From: Metabacillus litoralis
GTDB taxonomy: Bacteria; Bacillota; Bacilli; Bacillales; Bacillaceae
Assembly: GCF_020524045.1 (NCBI RefSeq)
Contig: NZ_JAIVKL010000002.1
Span: 124,001 to 188,000 of the forward strand
Direction of reading: 5' to 3'
Length of the DNA: 64,000 nt
Positions 7,834 to 16,234 of this stretch are shown here, one piece after another. A program made the translations under genes and the position numbers. The notes under the pieces were generated by a model. It saw nothing but the letters and a program-made list of their open reading frames with translations. It was not told where the DNA came from and made no database searches. Each line of letters starts with the position of its first letter. Position 1 is the stretch's first letter.

Positions 7834-9312
7834 GTGAATATTCAAGATGTGATGAAAAAGGATTTAAAAACAAAAAATAAGTTTTTATTCGGTGTATATT
7901 TTTTAACAATGCTATTGGGATTATTATTGTCGATTAGTAGTAAGGATCAAACGACAATCATATTATACAGTGTCGAGCTTATAATTGTTGTTTTATTATT
8001 TGTTGTAATCAATCACCTATTAAAAAAGCCATTCATTTATCCTTATGCAAGTGTAATTATTGTAGCTGCTTTTTCTATTTATAGTATTGCCACGTCAGGT
8101 GGAAACATGAATATTACCCTAATCGCTTTCTTTACTCTTGTTTTTTCGGTAGTTCCACTAAATCGAAAAGTGTTTGCAGTAGGCGCTTCATTAGGATTGG
8201 TTGTATTAATTTTTAATAGATTTAACAGCCAGCCTGAAGATCTAGATATTTTAACAAGTACGTTTCAATATGCAATTTTAATTTATCTTTTAATGTGTGT
8301 ACTCCTTACTGTTGTTATCATCTTAAATACAAAAAATACAAAAATAGTATATGATCTTCTTTTACAAAGTGAACAACAAACGAAAGAGAAAGAAGAAGAA
8401 AAAAATATACTAAAAAGAAACCTTGATGACATTATTGATCATTTAGTCAATTCCAATGATTTAATCCAGTCGAACTTAAATTCTCAATCAGAGATGGTAA
8501 ATGCCATTCAAGAGGTTGCTTCAGGTACAGAAGTTCAAATTAAAGAAGTGAATAAAATTAAAAACCAATCAACTAAAACTCTTGAAAAAATGACGGACTT
8601 AGGTAATTTATCTACAGCACTTCTAGAAACATCAAATGAATCTACTTCATTATTACACTCTGGAGAAGAAAAAATGAGTTTTCTAGTTGAAAATACTCGA
8701 GGTCTTCAAACAGTAATTCACGGATTACAAAAGAACTTTGACGTTCTTACCCATAAAATTGAAGAAACAAATAGCTTCGCTAATGATATTAGACAAATTA
8801 CAGAACAAACAAACCTTCTTGCCCTTAATGCTTCAATTGAAGCAGCGCGGGCTGGTGAGGCAGGAAAAGGATTTTCAGTTGTTGCTGGTGAAATCCGCAA
8901 GTTAGCTGAGCATACAAATTCGATTACAGAGAAAATCTCCTCAAATCTGGCAGAAGTTAATCAAAGTAATAAGTTAGCTTTACAAAGTATGGATGAAAGC
9001 GGAGAGAAAATTGATAGTAATTTACAATCAACAGATTCTGTTTCAAAGGTGTTTTACAGTTTAGCTACTAACATCAAGCAGCTAGCAAATGAATTAGGAA
9101 ATTTAGACAAGTTATCATCTGAAGTCACAGAAGGCTCTCATTCTGTTGATCATGCAACAAGTGAATTAGCTTCAGTAATAGATGAAGCTAGTGCAAGCCT
9201 TGAAGAATTAAGCGCAACAGTTGAAACACTTAACGTAGATAACGAAAAAATTGCTATTAATATGGCTAGCACCGTGGAAAAAGCAGAGCTTATTCAATCT
9301 AAAGAAAAATAA
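7834..9312 (+). CDS. Methyl-accepting chemotaxis protein with six-helix membrane domain
   Basis: A chemoreceptor signalling to CheA/CheW. The 492-residue product has about six hydrophobic segments between residues 17 and 165 with very short loops, so there is no extracellular ligand domain and no clear HAMP. A long coiled coil follows, with the highly conserved hairpin tip [21 protein letters not shown] around residues 320-345, then the descending helix. The start is GTG at 7834-7836, served by GGGGAT nine bases upstream; an ATG at 7849 is an alternative. A sigma-D-type promoter and a strong terminator frame it as a single-gene unit. The membrane-only sensor suggests it detects a membrane-soluble or energy-related signal (inference). 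Confidence 0.95.
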   Translation: MNIQDVMKKDLKTKNKFLFGVYFLTMLLGLLLSISSKDQTTIILYSVELIIVVLLFVVINHLLKKPFIYPYASVIIVAAFSIYSIATSGGNMNITLIAFFTLVFSVVPLNRKVFAVGASLGLVVLIFNRFNSQPEDLDILTSTFQYAILIYLLMCVLLTVVIILNTKNTKIVYDLLLQSEQQTKEKEEEKNILKRNLDDIIDHLVNSNDLIQSNLNSQSEMVNAIQEVASGTEVQIKEVNKIKNQSTKTLEKMTDLGNLSTALLETSNESTSLLHSGEEKMSFLVENTRGLQTVIHGLQKNFDVLTHKIEETNSFANDIRQITEQTNLLALNASIEAARAGEAGKGFSVVAGEIRKLAEHTNSITEKISSNLAEVNQSNKLALQSMDESGEKIDSNLQSTDSVSKVFYSLATNIKQLANELGNLDKLSSEVTEGSHSVDHATSELASVIDEASASLEELSATVETLNVDNEKIAINMASTVEKAELIQSKEK

Positions 9313-9366
9313 AAAATAACCTCTAGAGTAAATGGTAATTATCACTTTACTTTAGAGGTTATTTTA
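9313..9366 (+). terminator. Intrinsic terminator of the chemoreceptor gene
   Basis: A long imperfect stem joins AATAACCTCTA with TAGAGGTTATT and ends in a T-rich tract, starting right after the stop codon. Confidence 0.85.
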
Positions 9367-9520
9367 ATTCTTCGCTGACTATTTTAATTGACTTATTCAA
9401 GAAAACTGGCTGTTTATATTTATAGCTATAGGAATAAGATATTAATACTGTAGTAGATTAATTGTCAGTTTGCACACTTCCCCTGGTGATTTCAAATGTG
9501 TGCCTAAGAGGAATAAGAAT

Positions 9521-9979
9521 TTATTTCTTACTAGATAAGATAATCTCCCTTAACTTAGTAGACATTTTGATTGACGTCAGATAAGGTCCATCTTTTTCCA
9601 CCATGTACATTAATGTACTTTTATCCCCTTCCTCCCCTATCCATAGATGAATAGCATGGGTAGGTAACCCCTCAGCATATCGTACTTGAATATCATAATC
9701 AGGATTTGATAATTTTCCAGATGTTTTCTGTCTAGTTGCTGTTTTAATAGCACGCTCAAAAACTTTAATAGACTCACTGTCTTCAAAATTCATTAATTCA
9801 TCTTGATTCATTTCTCCAACACCGAGGGACTTAGATAGAACTATTTTTGTAATCTTTTCATCTAATAAGACCATCCTTTCACCTTGATCATTTAAGCACC
9901 CAGCTAGTAAGATACCACTCATAATAATGAATAAAAATAAAATCATTCCTCTAAATTTTTTTAAAAAGTATCCTACCAA
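9521..9979 (-). CDS. Hypothetical lipoprotein
   Basis: Membrane-anchored lipoprotein of unknown role. A basic N-terminus, a hydrophobic stretch (MILFLFIIMSGILL) and the lipobox LAGC about residue 25-28 are evident, so the mature protein begins with a lipidated Cys on the outer face of the membrane. The remaining 120 residues have a YAEGLPTHAIHLWIGE segment and no catalytic motif I know. The start is taken as TTG at 9977-9979, nine bases after GGAGG; the upstream TTG at 9986-9988 directly abuts the ribosome site and is unlikely. It converges on the chemoreceptor gene and is separated from it by a terminator. Confidence 0.75.
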   Translation of the reverse strand: MVGYFLKKFRGMILFLFIIMSGILLAGCLNDQGERMVLLDEKITKIVLSKSLGVGEMNQDELMNFEDSESIKVFERAIKTATRQKTSGKLSNPDYDIQVRYAEGLPTHAIHLWIGEEGDKSTLMYMVEKDGPYLTSIKMSTKLREIILSSKK

Positions 9980-10210
9980 TTTTTGCAACCTCCTAAAAAG
10001 TCATTTATTTTTTTACGATTCTATGTTAAGAAAGTTTCCTATTCTCACCAAAAAATTATTTATGTTTTTCAATCCTTATTGATCATTGCTTGTATGAATT
10101 TTCATATATAAAACAACTTTATCACCTTTCTTTTGGTTCTACTATAAAAAAGATAGGACCTACTTTTACACAGTGATTGTTACTTTGAGTGAGGATAAGT
10201 AACAGATAAG

Positions 10211-10335
10211 GGCATTTCAGTGTTAAAAGAGCGTTCTATTGTTCTTCATAGGTAGATGATAGACATTTCAATGTTAAAAGAGAGCGCTATTGTCCGTCAT
10301 AAGGCAGATGATGGACATATCACTGTCAAAAACCA
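10211..10335 (+). repeat. Tandem repeat, about 52-nt unit, 2.4 copies
   Basis: Units start at 10211, 10262 and 10314. Shared words include CATTTCA, TGTTAAAAGAG, CTATTGT, TCATA and AGATGAT. The third unit is cut short after CACTGTCAAAAA. It lies downstream of the hydrolase gene, beyond its terminator. Confidence 0.75.
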
Positions 10336-10345
10336 AACTTCAAAT

Positions 10346-10380
10346 CAAAAAAAAGATCAATTCATCAGCTGAATTGATCT
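10346..10380 (-). terminator. Terminator of the cell-wall hydrolase gene
   Basis: An 11-bp perfect stem (10354-10364 with 10370-10380) is followed on the minus strand by eight Ts. Confidence 0.9.
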
Positions 10381-10421
10381 ACATCTTTAGGATTATAGTA
10401 ACGATTTTTCTCATTCACATA

Positions 10422-11021
10422 TTAAATAGCAAATGCATGATTACCTATAATCTTTGTAACATTACGAGTTCGAATCCAATCACTCGTTGCTGTATCAGGA
10501 TTATAAAAATACAGAGATTCATCATCACTTTCTTTCAACGCCAGTGCATCAGTAACTGCCTTATATGCTTCTTTATCTGCTGGCTTTTTAATTGAGTCAT
10601 TTTGCACTGGTTCAAAAGCATTCTTTTCATAAATCACTTCTTTCACTGTATCAGGAAATTGCTCATGTTCCACACGATTTAATACAACATTAGCTACTGC
10701 CACTTTCCCAATATATGGCTCACCTTTTGCTTCAGCATGAACAAGGCGAGCAAGTAATGATTGTTCTTCTTTTGAGATTATATTATCTTGATTTTTGTTT
10801 AAAGCTATTTTTGAATGCTTGTTTTCTATATTTAAAAATCGTACCTCTAATGAATCATTTACATTTTTATAGTTTTTGTAATGTTTTAGAGATAATGCTA
10901 TTGTGTTACCTGTTTCATACGTTTTTTTCGTTTCAGCATTACTATTAATTTTCGGATATATTGTGTAAAAAGTCATGAGCAACACAAATGATATAACCAA
11001 AATAAAAGACCTTTTCATCAT
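10422..11021 (-). CDS. Cell wall hydrolase of the SleB/CwlJ family (YkvT-like), secreted
   Basis: Probably cleaves cortex or cell-wall peptidoglycan. The 199-residue product has an N-terminal signal or anchor segment (SFILVISFVLLMTFY, residues 5-19), a linker of about 65 residues, then the Hydrolase_2 domain beginning LLARLVHAEAKGEPYIGKVAVANVVLNRV. The Glu in HAEAKGE matches the catalytic Glu region of SleB/CwlJ lytic enzymes. The C-terminus YFYNPDTATSDW...GNHAFA is also typical. Unlike SleB it lacks an N-terminal peptidoglycan-binding repeat, so it is closer to YkvT-type proteins. GGAGGT precedes the start; the second Met may also be used. A strong terminator follows, so it is monocistronic. 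Confidence 0.88.
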   Translation of the reverse strand: MMKRSFILVISFVLLMTFYTIYPKINSNAETKKTYETGNTIALSLKHYKNYKNVNDSLEVRFLNIENKHSKIALNKNQDNIISKEEQSLLARLVHAEAKGEPYIGKVAVANVVLNRVEHEQFPDTVKEVIYEKNAFEPVQNDSIKKPADKEAYKAVTDALALKESDDESLYFYNPDTATSDWIRTRNVTKIIGNHAFAI

Positions 11022-11152
11022 ATTGTCTACCTCCTGTTTATTAGATTAACTATCATAACAGGTCAACAAAGGCTATGAAGGTAACAAGTCTAACACACAA
11101 GGCAACAATATGATAGGTTAAAGAAGAAAAAGGATTAAATTGGAAATACCCT

Positions 11153-11932
11153 TCAATAATTCTCTTCACTTATTTTCCACGTTACTTTGAAACGACCCTT
11201 CACGTCATCTCCAGTCACTACCATTCGATAAACAGCTGAGTTCCTCGCAGTAAATTTTAATCTATCTTCAGCTATTTCAGTCATTCCGACGAACTTACCT
11301 TTCTCATTTAATACATGAAAACCATGTCCACCACCATTTTCATTAAAAAAATCTCTTGATATGACTAAACATTGTCCTTCAGAAACCATAATAGGAATTT
11401 CATGTTTACCATTAAAAAAATTAAAACTCGCAGAATAGGAAGTACTGGTTTTCACTTCATTCCATTGCTTTTTTTCGGTAAAATCGATCGTTAGTAAGAT
11501 CATAAAAAACAATGGAACAATAATAGCAAATAGATATTTAAATTTTTTTGATTTTGAAGATAAATACGTACCATAATAAAATAGAAGAGAACATGCTATA
11601 CCTACCACACTAGCGATGATCAGAATGAAATTAACACCAATAATTAGAAAAAGAGCAAAGCCAGCAATGATATAAAGTAGTATTTTTATCAATTGCTTTT
11701 TCTTATTTATTTTTAAAACGATTAAATCAATCATTCCCGAACAAAACAAACCATAACCAAATATGATTAACCAAATTGTTTTATTCGAGATTACTTCTAC
11801 AAATTTAAAAAGATCTACCTCAGTTAAAAACAAAAGTCCAAATATAATCGATAAAGAAAATCCTGCTCCAGCAAGCTTAGTTAAAATATAAAATGCAACT
11901 GTAGATATTTTTCGATTTTTAATTAATTGCAC
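11153..11932 (-). CDS. Hypothetical multi-pass membrane protein with C-terminal extracytoplasmic domain
   Basis: Not recognised. The start is GTG at 11930-11932, placed five bases after AAGGAGG; the upstream in-frame ATG would put the ribosome site inside the coding sequence. The 259-residue product has about five hydrophobic segments in its first 155 residues (for example FSLSIIFGLLFLTEV, LLYIIAGFALFLIIGVNFILIIASVVG), then a soluble domain of about 100 residues with an NGGGHGFHVLNEKG motif and alternating beta strands. The domain resembles a beta sandwich but no family name can be given. It follows the K+ channel gene by 76 bp on the same strand and might share a transcript with it. Confidence 0.7.
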   Translation of the reverse strand: MQLIKNRKISTVAFYILTKLAGAGFSLSIIFGLLFLTEVDLFKFVEVISNKTIWLIIFGYGLFCSGMIDLIVLKINKKKQLIKILLYIIAGFALFLIIGVNFILIIASVVGIACSLLFYYGTYLSSKSKKFKYLFAIIVPLFFMILLTIDFTEKKQWNEVKTSTSYSASFNFFNGKHEIPIMVSEGQCLVISRDFFNENGGGHGFHVLNEKGKFVGMTEIAEDRLKFTARNSAVYRMVVTGDDVKGRFKVTWKISEENY

Positions 11933-12031
11933 ATTTACCTCCTTGAAAGGACTCATAGAATACCTAGCAAAAGTTTTTCAAAGAGAGCTCCAAGACTTTC
12001 AAAACACCTTTCCAAAATGAGGATATATAAA

Positions 12032-13402
12032 TTACCCTATTATCACTTTCTCTTTTGGATATTTAAAATTTTCCTTTACTGTTTTTCCTCTAATTAAAAA
12101 TAGAAAAGAAAAGATCCCTATTCTACCAACAAACATAAGCACGATAATCACTAACTTACCATATAAACTAAGCTCAGGTGTAATTCCCATCGATAAACCT
12201 GTTGTTCCAAAAGCGGATGAAACTTCAAAAATGATTTCAATAAGCTTAAATGATGGTTCCAAAATACACATGAGAATAATGGCGGTACTGCAGATCATGA
12301 CAGCTGTTGTGATGACGATAAAAGATCGGTGTATATCTTCCGGATCAACTTCACGACCAAATACTTTAATGGAGTCTTTACCTTTTGCATAGAAAAAGAT
12401 GCTTAATATCATGATAGCAAATGTGGTCGTTCTTATTCCTCCACCCACACTACTAGGAGATGCCCCAATAAACATTAATCCACTAATGAAAAGTAAAGTA
12501 GGTTCTGTAAAAAGACTAACATCCATAGTTGCTAATCCACCATTTCTTGTAGATGTTGATTGAAATAGTGAATAAAATAGAGCTTCGTGCCAGGTTTTAT
12601 CTACAAAAAAATGATTACGTTCAAACAAAAATATAATTACTGCACCCAACACAATTAATAGACAAAACGTAACCGTTGTTAATTTAGTAAATAGAGTAAA
12701 TCTATAGCTTGCGTTTTTGTTCTTTGTTAAAAATTCTTTTAATTCAATAAGAACTGGAAACCCAATCGCTCCAAGAATAAGTAAAATCATATTTATAAAC
12801 TGAACAAAATAATCGTTCGCAAATGGAAGGAGTGATGTTCCCGTTATATCAAATCCCGCATTTGTTGTTGCACTTACTGAGGCAAAAAAACCTTGTAAAA
12901 ACGCTTCCTCCCATGTTGGAAAGTATTGAAGAAAATGAATACCCAATATGATTGCGCCTATTATTTCAATTGTTATGATAATGACTAAGATTTGTTTCAT
13001 CAACTGAACCAAGCCTGAAAAAGTCGAACGATTTTGATCTGTCATAATTAGTTGGCGATCTTTCAAACCTATTTTTTTCCCAAACAATATCCATATGAAG
13101 GTTCCTAATGTCATTATACCAATTCCACCGAATTGTAAAATAAATACTAAGATAAAGTACCCTATTTCATTAAATGTTTCTACTGTTGAAACAACTGTCA
13201 ATCCTGTAACACTAATCGCACTAACAGCAGTAAATACCGCATCAATAAGAGACAATTCAACATTAGGTCTATGTGCAATCGGAAGACTTAACAATAATGT
13301 AGAAACCAAAACTGCGGTTAAATAAAATAACACAATTAATTGTACAGATGATAATCTTCTCGTTATATTAGATGATTTTTTTGTTATATTCAAATACGTC
13401 AC
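12032..13402 (-). CDS. ktrD: Potassium uptake channel subunit, TrkH/KtrB/KtrD family
   Basis: Membrane-embedded K+ (Na+-stimulated) translocating subunit that works with a cytoplasmic RCK subunit (KtrA or KtrC). The 456-residue product shows the four pore-loop repeats with selectivity Gly residues: SVTGLT, SATTNAGFD, STSTRNGG and FGTTGLS. The intramembrane-loop signature GGGIRTTTFA and the C-terminus YPKEKVIIG match Bacillus Ktr channel subunits. Length is the normal 440-460. No RCK gene is adjacent, which resembles KtrD (unlinked to ktrC in B. subtilis) more than KtrB (next to ktrA); the KtrD name is therefore an inference. A MITE lies just upstream of the start. Confidence 0.92.
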   Translation of the reverse strand: MTYLNITKKSSNITRRLSSVQLIVLFYLTAVLVSTLLLSLPIAHRPNVELSLIDAVFTAVSAISVTGLTVVSTVETFNEIGYFILVFILQFGGIGIMTLGTFIWILFGKKIGLKDRQLIMTDQNRSTFSGLVQLMKQILVIIITIEIIGAIILGIHFLQYFPTWEEAFLQGFFASVSATTNAGFDITGTSLLPFANDYFVQFINMILLILGAIGFPVLIELKEFLTKNKNASYRFTLFTKLTTVTFCLLIVLGAVIIFLFERNHFFVDKTWHEALFYSLFQSTSTRNGGLATMDVSLFTEPTLLFISGLMFIGASPSSVGGGIRTTTFAIMILSIFFYAKGKDSIKVFGREVDPEDIHRSFIVITTAVMICSTAIILMCILEPSFKLIEIIFEVSSAFGTTGLSMGITPELSLYGKLVIIVLMFVGRIGIFSFLFLIRGKTVKENFKYPKEKVIIG

Positions 13403-13427
13403 AACCTTATTTCCTGATTTACATAAA

Positions 13428-13591
13428 TACTCTTTTCTAAAGAATTGTTGCTATTTAACCTAATTTCCTCTTAGTAATAATGTTCTTATCATAAATAAGT
13501 GCTATTCAAATAAGAAAAGATGCCAGTATACTTTATACTGTGCTTTTTTCTTCATATGACTAAAAGCAACAAAGTTTACGAAAACACCCTA
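13428..13591 (-). mobile_element. MITE family A, copy 3
   Basis: Inverted orientation: left end CTCTTTTCTAAAGAATTGTTGC, inner AAAAGATGCCAGTATACTTT, right end AGCAACAAAGTTTACGAAAAC. It begins about 25 bp upstream of the ktrD-like ATG, so the present ktrD promoter must lie in or beyond the element. Confidence 0.78.
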
Positions 13592-13786
13592 CACTAAAAA
13601 ATAAAAAGGTAATAAACCTAACATACCCTATTTAACATGTTAACATGATTATATCTAATGTTGCTTTTCATTTAATGGCTCGGTTAATGGTAAAAATCCA
13701 CACAAAGAGCCGTTTCACAAAAATAAATTACTGTAAGCAAATAGAAATCCTGCGGTCATAAATTTTTCAAACTAAAAATAAAATGA

Positions 13787-14515
13787 CTATTTATTATCTT
13801 TCACTTTCTCTAAATAATAATCACTGAGGTCTTGAAACTCTATTAATTCCTTTACCCCTTTTTCACTAATAGAATAGACTCCTCGCTTTACACGTTTAAA
13901 CCATCCATAATAATTTTTCGTTAATATGGATGGAGTTTTATCACCTGTTCCTATTTCTTTTAGCGATTTTGGTGAAAGTTCTCCAAAAAAATGGAGATAA
14001 GCTGCAATTTGGATACAATTTTCCTTATAAGCTGTCATAATTTTTGTTCGATAACTTCCACCTATATTGTAATCTGCACTACGACCTCTAATTTCTTTTA
14101 AAAGTAATTCTCTCTTTCTTTTGTTTCTGCTGTTACTCTTTTTACGGTCGAAACTAGCTGGATGACAGACAACATCCAACTGTTTACGATTTCCCACAAA
14201 TGAGACTATAATCAAACCGAGCTCTAATCTACGAACCAAATGACAAATATCTGTCCACCGTTTTGATCTTAAATTGTAACGAGGCTTCGGTATCGCTATA
14301 TATACTAAATCAGTCAGTTTCTGACGTTTTGTTGCTTGAATAAGCAGATCAACACTTAAATTTAGTTTTAATTCTATAACGATTAATTCATCGTCTTTAA
14401 CAATTGCCATATCACAATCTTTTACTTCTCCATAAACCTTATAGCCTTCACGAATGAAATGTTGCTGTATCGGTTTATATAAATCTGATTCTTGTCGTTT
14501 TTTCTTTTCTACCAT
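13787..14515 (-). CDS. DUF2161 protein, PD-(D/E)XK nuclease/phosphodiesterase-like
   Basis: Family of putative PD-(D/E)XK phosphodiesterases of unknown substrate. The N-terminal part holds the expected core: a conserved Glu/Asp (EVKDCDMAIVKDDE) followed by a beta strand with the ExK motif in LIVIELKL near residues 45-52, then helix and strand (TDLVYIAIPKP). A basic central region and a winged-helix-like C-terminal part (KTPSILTKNYYGWFKRVKRGVYSISEKG) follow. The start is uncertain: the ATG at 14513-14515 gives the usual domain boundary, but the frame stays open to an ATG at 14590, which abuts a MITE. No strong ribosome site is seen for any candidate. The gene is monocistronic. Confidence 0.78.
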   Translation of the reverse strand: MVEKKKRQESDLYKPIQQHFIREGYKVYGEVKDCDMAIVKDDELIVIELKLNLSVDLLIQATKRQKLTDLVYIAIPKPRYNLRSKRWTDICHLVRRLELGLIIVSFVGNRKQLDVVCHPASFDRKKSNSRNKRKRELLLKEIRGRSADYNIGGSYRTKIMTAYKENCIQIAAYLHFFGELSPKSLKEIGTGDKTPSILTKNYYGWFKRVKRGVYSISEKGVKELIEFQDLSDYYLEKVKDNK

Positions 14516-14601
14516 AATCTGTACACCATCCATGCTGTTGTTAAATAATTTCCCGTTTTTATCTTTGATCATATCCTTTATAATCAACATAGGTGGAAAA
14601 T

Positions 14602-14726
14602 AAAGGCTGTTTTCACAAGCTTTGAAGTTTTACTGTAGTTAAACGGAATCATGAGTTCGTACCATTGCCCTCCACTAAATGAATAATTATCATATCAAAA
14701 GCAACAATCTTTACAAAAACAGCCAA
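14602..14726 (+). mobile_element. MITE family A, copy 4 (divergent interior)
   Basis: Ends AAAGGCTGTTTTCACAAGC and AAAAGCAACAATC...CAAAAACAGCC are standard, but the interior differs and the element is 125 bp. AAAATA occurs just outside both ends and is a likely target duplication. It sits directly upstream of the DUF2161 reading frame and may have displaced its promoter. Confidence 0.72.
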
Positions 14727-14867
14727 AATAAATTAATAGAACTTTTCTTAGTTACCTATTACAATCCCTGCTAAATTAAAAAATTGATTATAATATTCAA
14801 CTTATTAAAAATAAAGCACGATTTGACGATACTAAAATGGAATACAAAAATTTGCAAAGGAAAAATT

Positions 14868-15248
14868 ATGATATTAAATAATCTAACGTTTAAATTTATG
14901 AAATATAGCTTTGTAGGCATTGTATGTACCTTAATATACTTTTTATCAATGTTTATTTTTGTAGAAACTCTAGATAAAGATCCTGTTTTAGGAGCAACAA
15001 TCTCGTTTACTATTATGACATTCTTTTCGTTTCTATTAAACAAGAAATATACGTTTGGTGTTGTTTATTCTCATCAAAAACTTATCAGATTTTCGATCGT
15101 TTCCATCATTGGATTTACACTTAATTTTATTATTATGTATATTATTGTTCATATGCTTTCTTTGCATTATTTTTTAGGTGAATTAACAACTTTATTAATC
15201 ATTCCTGTTGTTAATTTTACGTTAAATAATATATGGACTTTTAAGTAA
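14868..15248 (+). CDS. GtrA family membrane protein
   Basis: Small integral membrane protein of the GtrA family, thought to help flip or transfer lipid-linked sugars for cell-surface polysaccharide or teichoic acid decoration. The 126-residue product has four hydrophobic segments, and both family signatures: FLLNKKYTF after the second helix and the C-terminal NFTLNNIWTF. I take the ATG at 14868-14870, since AAAGG lies about eight bases upstream; an in-frame upstream ATG at 14784 lacks a ribosome site and would add a basic tail absent from the family. No glycosyltransferase gene is adjacent, which is unusual for this family. Confidence 0.9.
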   Translation: MILNNLTFKFMKYSFVGIVCTLIYFLSMFIFVETLDKDPVLGATISFTIMTFFSFLLNKKYTFGVVYSHQKLIRFSIVSIIGFTLNFIIMYIIVHMLSLHYFLGELTTLLIIPVVNFTLNNIWTFK

Positions 15249-15361
15249 ATGATAAGTTGTTAGTGATCTTATCCCTTCCATCACTAGCTAGAAACACAAA
15301 CATTTATCACTATAAAAGAAGGATGCTTTCATTTATTGCTATTAAATAGTGATGCAGAGTT
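15249..15361. other. Start of a spacer of about 400 bp (15249-15647)
   Basis: No gene is seen in the spacer between gtrA and the GerPF-like gene; its only structured part is the inverted-repeat block at 15362-15456. Confidence 0.5.
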
Positions 15362-15456
15362 AAAGACACTCGATTTCCTTTTAAATGTGTGACGAGATTC
15401 CACAGATTAAACAGCGGAGCCTAGCACACCTTTCCTACCAAGGAATCTTGTGTCTT
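15362..15456. other. Structured inverted-repeat block of unknown function
   Basis: GACGAGATTCC (15391-15401) pairs imperfectly with GGAATCTTGTGTC (15442-15454), and AAGACAC (15363-15369) could alternatively pair with GTGTCTT (15450-15456). The loop is more GC-rich than its surroundings. It does not match families A, B or C. It could be a small RNA or a remnant of a mobile-element end. Confidence 0.35.
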
Positions 15457-15647
15457 GTAAAAATATAGAACGGAATTTTCTTCCTATTAAATTTTCAGAA
15501 ACGACTGCCAAATTTAAGAAGTGTTCGATTTTTTTCTGATTATTTTATTACCCTAGAAAAAATTTTACTTTCGAAGGACGAAGTTTAGTGAGGACCTAGT
15601 TACCTTGTTTGGTAATAAGCAACACAGAAAAAGAACTATTTTATAAA

Positions 15648-15863
15648 CTAGCCATCTATCACATTTTGATCTGTTAAACCTGTATCTGTTCCGTTCGTTA
15701 CACTAGATCCGTTTGTTACAACTTGATTGTCACCCACTCCTCCTCCACCAGAGCCTGATATTGTTTTATTAACGTTTATAGGAGAAATTTTGATTACGTC
15801 ACCAAAGTTTATAACACCACCGCTAACACTATCAATGTTTATTTTACCTACTAAACAAGGCAT
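15648..15863 (-). CDS. gerPF: GerPF/GerPA-type spore germination protein
   Basis: Small spore protein of the GerPA/GerPF family, needed for germinant passage through the spore coat. The 71-residue product has the family pattern: hydrophobic start (MPCLVGKINIDSV), GGGVINFGDV-type segment (here SGGVINFGDVIKISP), then the serine/glycine-rich SKT-like turn (NKTISGSGGGGVGD) and a polar Asn/Thr-rich tail. It is a stand-alone gene, not part of a gerPABCDEF cluster, as is common for extra copies. The AAAGGAG ribosome site is ten bases before the ATG. The symbol reflects the family and not proven orthology. Confidence 0.85.
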   Translation of the reverse strand: MPCLVGKINIDSVSGGVINFGDVIKISPINVNKTISGSGGGGVGDNQVVTNGSSVTNGTDTGLTDQNVIDG

Positions 15864-16195
15864 ATCATATCCACTCCTTTCTAAGGTTTTTTTATATAGT
15901 TTTGTAGTACCTTTTCTTCACAATGAAACTAATATGACATAATACACTTTTTAACTGAGTATTATTTCAAGAAACAACAACCATTCAGAAAAAAGCTTTT
16001 CTAAAATAGATGATAGTATTAATATATGAATAAAATATAATGCTTGTATAGTAGAAAAGCTGATATTGCTATGTTTTGGGAGATTGTTTTCAAAAAATTA
16101 ATATGTTAATAGCCAATGTTATGATCGCCATCGTTTTTTTAAGTAAATAAAAATCCACTAGATTTCTTTTTAGATTTCTTTTAATCTGCTCACAC
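15864..16195. other. Spacer between cysI and the GerPF-like gene
   Basis: Apart from the GerPF ribosome site at its left end and the cysI terminator at its right end, no gene or repeat copy was recognised. AGAAAAAAGCTTTTCTA (15990-16006) and TAGAAAAGCTGA near 16051 give a weak potential stem. Confidence 0.4.
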
Positions 16196-16229
16196 AAAAA
16201 GAGACAGGGCACTACTCCCTGTCTCTTTT
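16196..16229 (-). terminator. Terminator of the cysJI operon
   Basis: A stem pairing AAAGAGACAGGG with CCCTGTCTCTTT, followed on the minus strand by Ts, lies about ten bases beyond the cysI stop. Confidence 0.92.
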
Positions 16230-16234
16230 GATAA

